Shown here: positions 1 to 7,827 of the stretch, one piece after another
How positions within the stretch are numbered: position 1 is the stretch's first letter
Layout: each line of letters begins with the position of its first letter
Assembly: GCA_036524155.1 (NCBI GenBank)
Contig: DATDCV010000524.1
Location: forward strand, 1-14,370
Reading direction: 5' to 3'
DNA length: 14,370 bases
Origin: DATDCV01 sp036524155
Lineage (GTDB): Bacteria; Verrucomicrobiota; Verrucomicrobiia; Limisphaerales; UBA8199
Notes under the pieces: model-generated
The model's input: only the letters and a program-made list of their open reading frames with translations
Database searches by the model: none
Told to the model about the DNA's origin: nothing
Translations under genes and position numbers: made by a program

Positions 1-1414
1 CGCGGGTCACCTGGTTCGGATAGGTGCGAATCATGCCTGTGGGTTTGTAGGCCCCATGGAAATTGATCATTAAATGATGTTCGGCAGCAGCCTTGGTGAG
101 TTTCTCGTACCAATTGACCATTTCCTGATCGTCGCGGTTCATGAAATCAATCTTGATTCCGGCGATCCCCCATTTCTCGTAAAGTGCAAAGGCTTGCTTG
201 TAGGCGTCGTTCCGGTCCGCGTCCGTCCAGTAAAGCCAGAGCCAAAGCCGGACCCCTTTCTCGTTCGCGAAGCGACGGAGTTCGTCCATATCCACGGCGG
301 GATTGATGTTGGTGATGCTGGCGGTTGTCTTGTTGTATGGGCCATACCATTGCCAGTCCACCAGTTGATACGGCCAGCCCATGTCGGCAGCGAGCTGGAC
401 ATACTGCTTCAGCGTGGCGGTGTCCATCTTCACATCGCCAGACCACCAATGGTCCCAGGCCATCGTGCCGGGATGAACCCACGACGGATCCTGGAGCCGG
501 CAAGGCGACGCCAGGTTATTAACGAGATCGCTTTCGATCAACTGCCCGGCCTGGCGCGCTATCAGGAGTGTGCGCCAGGGTGATTGGCGCGGAAACGTGG
601 ACTTAACAAGGCCCTGTCCGTCCAGTCGCGGGGCCAACCGTGCGGCGAGTGTAACTCCATCGCCACTGTTGCTGGTGGAGCCTGGGACACGATTCAGCCA
701 GAGGCCGGCCCAGTCGAATAGATCGCTTTCAGTAATCGCAACCCAGGCACCGGGCGTTTCGACGAGCAGCGGCACCATGCGGACCTGCTCGGTAGGGATA
801 TCGCTGAGCCGGCCGGGCTTGAATTCAGTTTCCTGCGAACCAAGGTAGCCGATGGGGTTTTCCGGTTTGCCGGTGTTCTCGTTGATTCCAGCGTAGCAGA
901 CATAGTTGTCGGGAAAGGAGAACTGGGTTTGCTCCTCTTCGAGAATGAAGGCTCGCGTTTGCCCGGATGGCGCCTCGGGCAAAATGTAACGGAATCCAAG
1001 ACCGTCGTTGAAGACGCGCACGACGATCCGGAATGACCGGCCGGATTGCTCGAGGAACTGTGCGCGCAACTCCTGGTGATGACCGGACACGACGCGGCGT
1101 TTGCCCAGCTTGTTTTCCCAGGTTGTGTTGGCCTCCCTTCGCTCCACTTTAACCAGCCGCGCATTGGCCCCAAGGGTCTGGCCGTCTTTAAACTTCAACC
1201 CGAGCCGTGACTCGGAAAGAACCGGCCTTCCATCCACGGACACGCTGTAAGTAAGCGGCCTGCTTTCTCGAAGGATAAACTCGATGGCGCCGTCGGGCGA
1301 TTTGACTGAAACCTGCCCGTTTGAGTGCTCGGCTTCGGAATGGATGGAATCGGTGGTTTTGCAGCCGAGTAGTGTGGCTAGGGCTACAAGACTCAGGGTG
1401 AGTTTAAGATTCAT
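1..1414 (-). CDS. Glycoside hydrolase family 97 lipoprotein (alpha-glucosidase/alpha-galactosidase type), 3' end outside window
   Basis: GH97 enzymes cleave alpha-linked glucosides or galactosides from oligosaccharides, usually in the periplasm or on the outer membrane. The ATG at 1414 opens a frame that stays open to the left edge, giving 471 residues of a family that is usually about 650-740 long. Residues 1-18 form a lipoprotein signal ending in LLGC (Cys18). The N-terminal beta-sandwich contains VFNDGLGFRY. The (beta/alpha)8 part ends with AGIKIDFMNRDDQEMVNWYE and then INFHGAYKPTG, both typical of GH97. Asp423 in KIDF sits where retaining GH97 enzymes (BtGH97b, Asp415) carry the nucleophile. 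Inverting SusB-type members have Gly there, so a retaining and possibly alpha-galactosidase-like enzyme is more likely. That subgroup call is from memory of the family. There is no clear Shine-Dalgarno before the ATG. The gene lies outside the island. Confidence 0.95.
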   Translation of the reverse strand, partial: MNLKLTLSLVALATLLGCKTTDSIHSEAEHSNGQVSVKSPDGAIEFILRESRPLTYSVSVDGRPVLSESRLGLKFKDGQTLGANARLVKVERREANTTWENKLGKRRVVSGHHQELRAQFLEQSGRSFRIVVRVFNDGLGFRYILPEAPSGQTRAFILEEEQTQFSFPDNYVCYAGINENTGKPENPIGYLGSQETEFKPGRLSDIPTEQVRMVPLLVETPGAWVAITESDLFDWAGLWLNRVPGSTSNSGDGVTLAARLAPRLDGQGLVKSTFPRQSPWRTLLIARQAGQLIESDLVNNLASPCRLQDPSWVHPGTMAWDHWWSGDVKMDTATLKQYVQLAADMGWPYQLVDWQWYGPYNKTTASITNINPAVDMDELRRFANEKGVRLWLWLYWTDADRNDAYKQAFALYEKWGIAGIKIDFMNRDDQEMVNWYEKLTKAAAEHHLMINFHGAYKPTGMIRTYPNQVTR

Positions 1415-1652
1415 GACTTGCGAAGAATTTAGGATGGGAGGCGGGGTCGTGGAGAGCTAATTCTGAGGCGTGACCCGGTAGAGGCATGTCGCCAAAGAGG
1501 CTGGTGCTGACCTGGGCCGATCCTGCCGACTTCCCCTCGACTTGCATCAGCACAATTGCGCAGAAAGTGCCGGCTGGCTATTGGAGAGTTGCCGATGCCG
1601 CAGAACAACGAATAAAAGCGCGCTTGTGAAAACGCTATAGTGAGCAGAACCT

Positions 1653-1684
1653 TGTATGACTCTGTATGACAAACTTCTGTCATA
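1653..1684. promoter_or_regulatory. Short repeat cluster, possible operator upstream of GH97
   Basis: TGTATGAC occurs twice (1653-1660 and 1663-1670), exactly 10 bp apart, so on the same face of the helix. A partial inverted copy, GTCATA, follows at 1679-1684. The cluster lies about 240 bp upstream of the GH97 start. The arrangement would suit a regulator binding site. Nothing else supports this and chance remains possible. Confidence 0.25.
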
Positions 1685-1753
1685 AAGACGTATTTTCCCT
1701 TCGTGCTGGCCAGAACTCATTTCGTGTGTTACTCGTTGAAACATGCATAAATA

Positions 1754-1778
1754 CGGCCAGTTTTGCACAAGCTGGCCG
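1754..1778. other. Hairpin just left of the island border
   Basis: CGGCCAG (1754-1760) and CTGGCCG (1772-1778) are perfect reverse complements around an 11-nt loop, ending 14 bp before the left repeat. There is no T-run on either side, so it does not look like an intrinsic terminator. It could be an accessory structure near an attachment site or simply chance. Confidence 0.35.
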
Positions 1779-1792
1779 GTGGTCCCGGATGG

Positions 1793-1817
1793 ATTCGATT
1801 CCCTTCACCCGCTCCAA
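1793..1817 (+). repeat. Left tRNA(Gly)-derived direct repeat (putative attachment site)
   Basis: A 25-bp sequence identical to 8313-8337. Apart from one flanking A on each side it parses exactly as the 3' part of a tRNA: T-loop TTCGATT (tRNA positions 54-60), T-stem 3' strand CCCTT (61-65), acceptor 3' strand CACCCGC (66-72), discriminator T73 and CCA. An acceptor partner of GCGGGTG with U73 fits bacterial tRNA-Gly. Upstream bases do not form the rest of a tRNA, so this is a fragment. T-loop-to-CCA fragments are the usual footprint of tyrosine-integrase islands. Confidence 0.8.
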
Positions 1818-1885
1818 CTTGTTAACCATTAGCTACTTACGCATAGAAATGGAGGGTCTTTCCGAGTGTTACGATTAGGTATGCA

Positions 1886-1910
1886 ATTTGAAGTGAAGTA
1901 CACTTCAAAT
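1886..1910. promoter_or_regulatory. 25-bp palindrome upstream of the AbiEi-family gene (putative operator)
   Basis: ATTTGAAGTG (1886-1895) and CACTTCAAAT (1901-1910) are perfect 10-bp inverted arms around AAGTA. The site lies at the 5' side of the AbiEi-family frame. Characterised AbiEi antitoxins repress their own operon by binding inverted repeats in the promoter, so an autoregulatory operator is a reasonable reading. The link to this protein is an inference. Confidence 0.5.
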
Positions 1911-2740
1911 CGCAAACGAAATCGCGAAACCGCGCACTCGAAACCACCGGCTTGATGGAGCCGCCGCTCGATTCATCGGCCAACGACTTGCGAATGGCCG
2001 TGTCGCGTTTCCGCTCAGTGTACTGGTGAAGGAGACCGGCTGGGTCTGAAATAGCAGCGAAGAACCAGTTGCTAAGGTTGGGCAAGCAGGTGACGAGGGT
2101 CACTCGCGTCCACCGGTTCTTCCTGATTGTTGCGCCGGAACACCGCGCCATAGGGGCGCCTCCCCCTGCGTGGTGGCTCGATGACTATTTCGAGTGGCTA
2201 GGGCACCCGTATTACTTGGGGCTGCAATCGGCGGCAGAGGCTGTTGGTTCAGCTCCCCAAGCGGTCCAAGTCACGCAAGTGGTGACGGATACCCCGCGGC
2301 GTGAGATTCAGGTAGGCCGCATTCGGGTCCAGTTTTTCGTCAAACGAGGCGTCGACAGAACACCAACTCAATCATCGGCCAATGCGTTCGCACCGCTCCG
2401 CATCAGCACTCCAGCGGCAACTGTGTTTGATTTGATTCGCTATGCAGCACGCTTGGGAGGATTCGAGCGAGCTGTCGAAACGCTTGCTCCCCTGATTGCG
2501 CTCATACGGATTCCCGATCTGAAATCTGTGCTGAAGTCTGAGGACGAAGTGGCTATGGCTCAGCGACTGGGCTATGTCCTCGAGATTGCGGGCAAGGCAG
2601 AACTGGCTGATGTCGTTGAGCGTTGGCTGCCCCCTCACCTGGATTTGACACCGCTCTCGAAGTCATCGCCAAGAACCAAGGCCGGCCAGGTCGTGCAACG
2701 TTGGCGAATCCTCAACAATGCGTCGGAATCGGCAATATGA
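1897..2740 (+). pseudogene. AbiEi-family type IV antitoxin/transcriptional regulator, frameshifted near its N-terminus
   Basis: AbiEi proteins have an N-terminal winged helix that binds the operon promoter and a C-terminal domain that antagonises the AbiEii nucleotidyltransferase toxin. The frame that is open from 2030 to 2740 has the C-terminal hallmarks: HPYYLGLQSAAE, VQVTQVVTDTPRREI, APLRISTPAATVFDLIRY and AQRLGYVLEIAGKAE. The N-terminal helical part FIGQRLANGRVAFPLSVL followed by VKETG lies in a different frame (1975-2040) and hits a TGA at 2047. Dropping one G from the GGG at 2042-2044 joins it to SEIAAKNQLLRLGKQ. A TTG at 2069 could still yield a 223-residue product without most of the winged helix. 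No ATG-started intact frame exists and no AbiEii partner is adjacent. It ends 6 bp before the convergent gene at 2747. Confidence 0.75.
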
Positions 2741-2746
2741 CGCCAC

Positions 2747-3292
2747 TCACACGCCGGGATGTTCTGGCCCACCAGACAGCGGTTCCTTGGCCAAGCCAAC
2801 GTCAGGTCGAGCAGGACCTGTTACTGTGCTGCCGCAATCGCAAGCACGTGCAGTCCGCCGGGGCGTGACTCGACATTGGTCGAGAATGTGCCAGAGGGGC
2901 GATTCAAAGTCGCCATACCCGGCGAGCAAATCTTCGAAGAACTCAACGCCGAAAAGCTCGACAGCTCGATTGAACAACGGACGATCATACCGGACCAGCC
3001 TAAGCCACCGGTTTCGCTTGCCCGGAAGCACGCGCGCGATCTCCAGGATCTGAGCCGCGAGTTCTGCCACTGGGTGGTCCTCATGTCCGGTGAGGGTGTC
3101 GAGGCGAGCAACATTCTCCGCTGAGATCATTGATTGATGCAGGAACCCATGCAACTCGTCGAAGCGCTCGATGCGATCCCGTTTTTCGCGCGGCATTCGG
3201 TGGCCTTCTTTGCACACGTGAATACGATGGCCACGCCCGCTGAATTGCTCGTTCGGACGCGACCGACCACAGATTCTCCAATAATGTCCCAC
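2747..3292 (-). CDS. Hypothetical protein with degenerate zinc-ribbon start, fourth gene of the TOTE operon
   Basis: About 181 residues from a GTG at 3292, 14 bp after the preceding stop. The start is chosen because it directly precedes HYWRICGRSRPNEQF, which begins the conserved-looking part. An ATG at the MPREKR codon is an alternative. An N-terminal C-G-R...V-C-K arrangement (Cys8, Cys27, with His22 and His25) resembles a small treble-clef or ribbon of the CxxC...CxxC kind, but one Cys of each pair is missing here (Trp5 and Gly30). The middle, FDELHGFLHQSMISAENVARLDTL in two parts and then ARVLPGKRNRW, is mostly helical. The last ~50 residues (RRTARACDCG onward) are of poor quality and may be tail extension. 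Function unknown. Its place in the operon suggests an accessory, perhaps nucleic-acid-binding, role. Confidence 0.6.
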   Translation of the reverse strand: MGHYWRICGRSRPNEQFSGRGHRIHVCKEGHRMPREKRDRIERFDELHGFLHQSMISAENVARLDTLTGHEDHPVAELAAQILEIARVLPGKRNRWLRLVRYDRPLFNRAVELFGVEFFEDLLAGYGDFESPLWHILDQCRVTPRRTARACDCGSTVTGPARPDVGLAKEPLSGGPEHPGV

Positions 3293-3306
3293 GCGCTTCG
3301 GGAAGG

Positions 3307-3618
3307 TTACTCTCCTTTGCCCCCTGCGAGGGCCCCTCCGAGGGCTTTGCGTTGTTCTGGGGTTGCGGTTCGGCGAGCGAGGGCAAGCATCTTGTCGCGG
3401 CCGTAGCTGTAGTGGCGGGAAATCATGGCTGTGATCCGCTCGGCATAATCCCTCGGCTCCGCCGTGGAGGAGAGAACTTTGAACCAAACCGGCAACACCT
3501 TGGCCCAGTCCACTCCTACCTGCCAGGAGCCGCCCTCATCCGCGAAGAAAATGACATCGTCGAGGCATTCATCAATGTGGTCCAACAGACCAAACAGGAT
3601 GTCCCTGGCCGCGCGCAC
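3307..3618 (-). CDS. Small hypothetical protein, third gene of the TOTE operon
   Basis: About 103 residues from a GTG at 3618, 25 bp after the stop of the 377-residue gene. The start is uncertain: there is no in-frame ATG, and the frame runs back into the upstream gene. The sequence is coding-like, with ECLDDVIFFADEGGSWQVGV, DWAKVLPVWFKVLSSTAEP, and a basic helical C-terminus RRTATPEQRKALGG. I recall similar sequences only as uncharacterised bacterial proteins. An alternative is that it is the C-terminal remnant of a larger protein, since it begins abruptly in a helix. It has no signal peptide or membrane segment, so it is cytosolic. The tight spacing to both neighbours argues for co-expression with the primase-helicase. 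Confidence 0.55.
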   Translation of the reverse strand: MRAARDILFGLLDHIDECLDDVIFFADEGGSWQVGVDWAKVLPVWFKVLSSTAEPRDYAERITAMISRHYSYGRDKMLALARRTATPEQRKALGGALAGGKGE

Positions 3619-3643
3619 CTCCCGTGGATCACTTCCTTCCGTT

Positions 3644-4777
3644 TCATCGCGACAGTTTCTCGATCCGGCGCAGCATGGCCGAGCGATTGGAGTACTGGAC
3701 TCGGAACTCCCCGAGCTTCCGCTGGAAGCTGCCGCTGTCACCGGCCTGGGCATAGGCGTCGCGCAGTTCCTGCAATTGGGTGGCCACCTGGTCGTAGGCG
3801 GAACCGATTTTCTGTTCCATGAGCGGATTGAGCCCCGACCAGATGCTGTCTGCGCGCCGGAAGATAGCGGCCAGATGCAACTTGCGCAGCTCCGCCTCGC
3901 GTTGCCGCTGTGCCGCTGCCGTTTTGGCCTCCTCATTTTCCCGGCGCTCGCGAGTCTCGATGGCTTTGGCGGCAAAGTCTACGCAGCTCATCCCTTCGCC
4001 GACCGGGAGTTGCACCCGTGGATACGTCAACCGGTTCAATTCAGACATTACGCCCGGCCCGCCACCCTCGGCCACCCGCGCAAGCAAAGAGCGCATATCG
4101 GACACGGAAAGTTTCTCAAGAATTGCGGCTATGGGGATGCGGTCCGGTGTGCTGGCTTGAGACACTCCAGCCGCTACCGCGAGCGCATCACGATCCACAG
4201 GAAAGTGCTTGATGAATGCCGCCAAGGCCGGGCTAAGCTGACCGAGTCCGGTTGGAATCGGCGGCACAACCACCGCGCCGTCCTTGGGATCCTGCCACTC
4301 GTCCGGGTTGAAATCCGCCAGCCAGCCCAGAAACAAGGCCCGGTAATCCCCGCGCATCAGCTCCTCGCGGATTCCGACAAGTTCGTCGATCAGGCCCTCG
4401 CCTCCGGTCTCAAACCATCCGCCCTCTTCATTGCGTTCCCACCAAACGATAAGTCGGTTGCCGATTTCCTTAATTGTCAACGTGTCTTCATACCGTTCAC
4501 CTCCCCGTAAGTATGGCTGGAGTGCGTCCGGAGTGATTACCCCTTTTGGGAAGGCCAAAACCAGACGAACCGTGCCCCAGTTGGCGATGTAGAAGTGAGC
4601 GTCATAATACTTGAGCAGCGTGTCAACGCTCCCGTGAAAATCGCCGAAATGATACGTGTTTTGCCAACGGACGCGGGAAACCTCGGCGCGGCTGGAACAA
4701 CCCCGGGCGTACCGCAGGCCTTCATCAGAGATCGGTCCATCGATAGCCGCGAACTCGTAATATTGATACTCACTCAT
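3644..4777 (-). CDS. Conserved hypothetical protein (SEYQYYEF family), second gene of the TOTE operon
   Basis: 377 residues from an ATG at 4777, starting 32 bp after the stop of the primase-helicase gene. The N-terminus MSEYQYYEFAAIDGPISDEG, then FGDFHGS, LLKYYDAHFYIANWGTVRLV and later RALFLGWLADF define a family I remember as conserved and uncharacterised in several phyla, in some genomes beside SWIM zinc-finger genes. Residues ~1-160 form an alpha/beta domain. Residues ~265-305 are a charged helical stretch (RERRENEEAKTAAAQRQREA), probably a coiled coil, followed by more helix to the end. It has no signal peptide, membrane segment or nuclease motif that I can recognise. A role as an adaptor or sensor for the helicase is possible but only an inference from gene order. 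Confidence 0.75.
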   Translation of the reverse strand: MSEYQYYEFAAIDGPISDEGLRYARGCSSRAEVSRVRWQNTYHFGDFHGSVDTLLKYYDAHFYIANWGTVRLVLAFPKGVITPDALQPYLRGGERYEDTLTIKEIGNRLIVWWERNEEGGWFETGGEGLIDELVGIREELMRGDYRALFLGWLADFNPDEWQDPKDGAVVVPPIPTGLGQLSPALAAFIKHFPVDRDALAVAAGVSQASTPDRIPIAAILEKLSVSDMRSLLARVAEGGGPGVMSELNRLTYPRVQLPVGEGMSCVDFAAKAIETRERRENEEAKTAAAQRQREAELRKLHLAAIFRRADSIWSGLNPLMEQKIGSAYDQVATQLQELRDAYAQAGDSGSFQRKLGEFRVQYSNRSAMLRRIEKLSR

Positions 4778-4809
4778 GGCGCTACATTAAAGCGATAGAC
4801 ACTGCTTCC

Positions 4810-7680
4810 TTAAACCTTTCGCTGACTGTTCTTCCGAGTCTCGACCACTGCGAGAATCTGATCAAGCACTTGGTCGAGACGTTTGGCGAGGTCGCCTGCC
4901 AGAAACCGCAGCACAAAATATCCGTGCTGCTGAAGCAGCGCGTCTTTATGCCGGTCCCGTCGGTAGGCGTCCGCGTCACCTAAGTGCTGTTCTCCATCGA
5001 GTTCGATAATCATTTTTAGTTCCGCGTTGAGGAAATCCACTTCCATGGAGCCCGAGCCATCGAACGCTATGGGTAATCGAGAGTTCAGGCAAAAACGGTC
5101 CCTTGTCGCGAGCAGGGTCTGCAGGCGACGATAGAGAAACGCTTCGCTGGCACTTCTGGCTTCACCTTCGGCCTTCGGTTCTGGAGGACGCGTTGCCCGC
5201 ACGAAAAGTTGTCCAAGTGGCACATCGACTCCATCCAAGATAAGGCGGCGAACGCTCGCGGCGTAATCCTTCTTCCATTCCGGGTCTACCGGCAATGGTA
5301 CTTCCACCGGCCACCCTGGCAAGGCGCTGGCCGGAAGGAGAATGGCATAGCCCAATGCCTCGTAACCGCGGCAGCGCTTATCAAACATTCTTGAAAGCAT
5401 CGGCACGTTCAGATCCGCGTAATCGTAAACACGGACCTCCCGTTTGCCGTCATGCAGCCGGTGCAGGCGGCCGACATATTGAGCAACGGTTCCCCGCCAC
5501 GAGATCGGTAATGCCAGAAATAGCGTGTCCAATCGCGGATCATCAAAGCCCTCGCCGACGAGTTTGCCGGTAGCCAGTATGACCCTCTGAGCATCTCCCG
5601 GATTCTCAGAAACACGCGTCATGGCAGCCTTTAGATCCTTTTTGCTCTGGCCACCATGCAGGACGATAAGATTTGCCACAGGCGACAGCAGTTTGGCCAA
5701 GGCCTCGATGTGTTCTACTCGTTCAGTCAGCACCAGCGGCCAGCGACCTTCACCGAGCGTGGCGAGCACGTCGGCGCAAATCATCTGATTCCGCGTCCCG
5801 TCATGCAGCAATTCTTCATACAACTCATGGAATTGAAGGCGCATGTCGGGTTGGGATAGACTCAACTGACGAAAACCGGTCGGCCGGACGAATACCTGGT
5901 GCGAGAAAGGTCGTGCGGCGGCTTGTTGTTTCGGATCCACCCGATGGCGCACCGGCCCGCATTGCATGAAGATGATTGGGTGATGACCATCCTTGCGTCC
6001 AACAGTCGCCGACAAACCTATGACGAATTTGGCTTTTGCCCGCCGGGCCACCAACTCGAAGCTCTGTGCCGGGATGTGATGACACTCGTCTATAATCAAT
6101 TGGCCATAACCGCCCACACAGTCATTTACGTTGCCTTTACGGACGAGACTTTGGATCAGTGCGACGTCTAGCGTTCCTGTGAGTTTCCTTCGGCCAGCAC
6201 CGATCTGCCCGATGTTTTGGGCTGGCACGTTCAAGAATGTGGATAGCCGCTCGATCCATTGTTGGAGAAGTTGCTTGCGATGGACCAGCACGAGCGTGTT
6301 CACACCACGGTTCGCGATAAGCATCGCCGCGATTACGGTCTTCCCGAAAGCTGTGGTTGCGGCCAACACGCCGGTCTCATGCTGCAGCATTGCCTCAGAG
6401 GCGATTTGCTGTTCGGGCCTTAAGCTTCCGCAAAAAGAAACGCTCAATGGATTTCCCGCAAACCGTTCATCGTGGATTACAGGTTGAATATGCAATGCCT
6501 TCAGCAGCGCCGTTATTTCCTCCAGGCACCCGCGTGGGAATCCAAGGTGTTTCGGAAGATCTTCCGCGCAGGAGATGATCCGCGGTTTGCCATATACCGG
6601 AAGCCGCATGGCTTGGGCCCGGTAAAATTCCGGATTTTGAAATGCTGCCAACCGAATCAGGCGGTTCCTGAGTCCGGGCACAAGCTCCTCTTTGGCAATG
6701 TAAATCTGATCAGCGATTACGACTTCCAACTTCTCGGGCAAAGGACTGACGATCGGAGGTTGCTTGGGGCGCCGCGACGGCGTCATAGCCCAAGGACTAT
6801 CCTCGTCATCATCATCCAGCATAGCGGCTCGCACCCCGAGGATTCGTCCTTTCGATTCAGCGTCCCTCACGAGCGCTTCGATTTGTGACCTGGCAATCGG
6901 CGTGACTGATGATAGGTGTGCCCACTGATCCGGGTACGGCGAAAACTTGTCGTCGAGGAACACAGAGCTTCCACGCTCGCGCGCCTGCTTTTGCAGCGGC
7001 AGCGCAATCAGATTCCCGAAACCGCCTGATGGAAGGGTATCCTGATTGGGAAAAAGCCGATCGTAAGAGTCAAGGCCGACCTCTGGCCGCGCTTCCATCG
7101 TCTCGGTGATAAGATGCGAACCAAGCTTCCGGGCAAGGTTTGCTGGGACAGCTTCTTCAAAGAAAAACCACACATGCGCGCCTTCGCCGGACCGAGATCT
7201 TTCCAGTACTGCCGCGAGCTTTCGCTCTCGACTTATCTGAACAAATGCGCCCGCATCCTGTTTCCAATCGGCGCCATCAAAATCAACCGCCAGAAAGAAA
7301 CAAGTCTCATCCAGAAGCATTGGATAAACCCCGAGAACGAAATCTTTGCCCCGGCCATCTCGGCCCGAAAGATGCCACCGAATGACTTCGTCGGTCACAG
7401 GAAGAAAACGCTGATGAGGACAATCCGAACACTTGATCCGTGGCTTTTCGCAGACGCCGCGCACCCATTCATTTGCACACGCAGGTGAGTACCCGCTCTT
7501 TCCCGTCTTGAGATTCTCAAAGCGGCGCGGGTAAACGTCTTCTCGCCCTCTGAAAAGCGAACGAAATAACGCAATCTTTTCCTCGGGAGCCGAACTATTG
7601 GTCAGTGCACCTGCCGCGACCATTGAGCTGTGCATCTCCACATCCGTGGTTTTCGGCACGTGTGAATCAGTCGTTGACAC
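4810..7680 (-). CDS. TOTE conflict-system primase / SF2 helicase / DUF559 nuclease fusion
   Basis: A 956-residue three-part protein. Residues ~30-275 are an archaeo-eukaryotic-type primase module of the TOTE kind: a Cys cluster (C68, C77, C84, C87), the metal-binding AVDFDG (131-136), RSGEGAHVWFFF (163-174), and YDRLFPNQDTLPSGGFGNLI (206-225). Residues ~415-790 are a superfamily-2 helicase: ATTAFGKT (441-448, Walker A), DECH (531-534), GLSAT (555-559), GEGFDD (709-714) and QYVGRLHR (734-741). Residues ~840-950 are a DUF559 / Vsr-like endonuclease: MEVDFL (879-884), IIELDGEQHL (891-900), RDRHKD (908-913) and FVLRF (922-926). All key motifs look intact. TOTE modules are described as predicted conflict systems acting on invading nucleic acid. 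The start is GTG; Met16 or Met20 are alternatives. It is the first gene of a four-gene operon. Confidence 0.92.
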   Translation of the reverse strand: MSTTDSHVPKTTDVEMHSSMVAAGALTNSSAPEEKIALFRSLFRGREDVYPRRFENLKTGKSGYSPACANEWVRGVCEKPRIKCSDCPHQRFLPVTDEVIRWHLSGRDGRGKDFVLGVYPMLLDETCFFLAVDFDGADWKQDAGAFVQISRERKLAAVLERSRSGEGAHVWFFFEEAVPANLARKLGSHLITETMEARPEVGLDSYDRLFPNQDTLPSGGFGNLIALPLQKQARERGSSVFLDDKFSPYPDQWAHLSSVTPIARSQIEALVRDAESKGRILGVRAAMLDDDDEDSPWAMTPSRRPKQPPIVSPLPEKLEVVIADQIYIAKEELVPGLRNRLIRLAAFQNPEFYRAQAMRLPVYGKPRIISCAEDLPKHLGFPRGCLEEITALLKALHIQPVIHDERFAGNPLSVSFCGSLRPEQQIASEAMLQHETGVLAATTAFGKTVIAAMLIANRGVNTLVLVHRKQLLQQWIERLSTFLNVPAQNIGQIGAGRRKLTGTLDVALIQSLVRKGNVNDCVGGYGQLIIDECHHIPAQSFELVARRAKAKFVIGLSATVGRKDGHHPIIFMQCGPVRHRVDPKQQAAARPFSHQVFVRPTGFRQLSLSQPDMRLQFHELYEELLHDGTRNQMICADVLATLGEGRWPLVLTERVEHIEALAKLLSPVANLIVLHGGQSKKDLKAAMTRVSENPGDAQRVILATGKLVGEGFDDPRLDTLFLALPISWRGTVAQYVGRLHRLHDGKREVRVYDYADLNVPMLSRMFDKRCRGYEALGYAILLPASALPGWPVEVPLPVDPEWKKDYAASVRRLILDGVDVPLGQLFVRATRPPEPKAEGEARSASEAFLYRRLQTLLATRDRFCLNSRLPIAFDGSGSMEVDFLNAELKMIIELDGEQHLGDADAYRRDRHKDALLQQHGYFVLRFLAGDLAKRLDQVLDQILAVVETRKNSQRKV

Positions 7681-7688
7681 TGCAATAA

Positions 7689-7694
7689 ATTGTA
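7689..7694 (-). promoter_or_regulatory. Possible -10 box of the TOTE operon
   Basis: On the minus strand TACAAT ends 8 nt before the GTG at 7680, and there is no Shine-Dalgarno sequence in between. Transcription from this box would begin at or next to the start codon, giving a leaderless mRNA. The -35 region is weak (TTCGCC with a 19-nt spacer), so this is tentative. Confidence 0.3.
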
Positions 7695-7827
7695 TTCCGC
7701 CGAGACTGGTTTTGGCGAATTCCTTTTTGGGGAGTGGGGGAGCCGCTTTTGTCGAAGGACGCTCAGCAACTTACCCGCGGCAAAACTGGCCTGTCGACGC
7801 GCCCGGTTGAAACTGCGAGATTAGCTT

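Larger units (their letters stand above)
1415..1792. other. Intergenic region upstream of GH97, left of the island border
   Basis: I see no convincing gene here; the short open frames on both strands have compositions that match no family I recognise. The stretch holds a cluster of TGTATGAC repeats (1653-1684) and a 7-bp-stem hairpin (1754-1778), and ends at the left tRNA-derived repeat. It presumably carries the GH97 promoter on the minus strand, but I could not pick a persuasive -35/-10 pair. Confidence 0.6.

Noticed and set aside
1429..1768. Minus-strand short genes between GH97 and the left repeat
   Set aside because: Two overlapping open frames of 84 and 73 residues have unprotein-like composition and no recognisable motif or ribosome-binding site.
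1754..1778. Rho-independent terminator
   Set aside because: The stem is only 7 bp and there is no T-run on either strand after it.
1793..1817. Intact tRNA-Gly gene at the left repeat
   Set aside because: The bases upstream form no T-stem partner, anticodon arm or D-arm; only positions 54-76 are present.
3464..4510. 348-residue plus-strand open frame
   Set aside because: Antisense to two genes of the TOTE operon whose minus-strand proteins show conserved-looking sequence; it has no recognisable domain.
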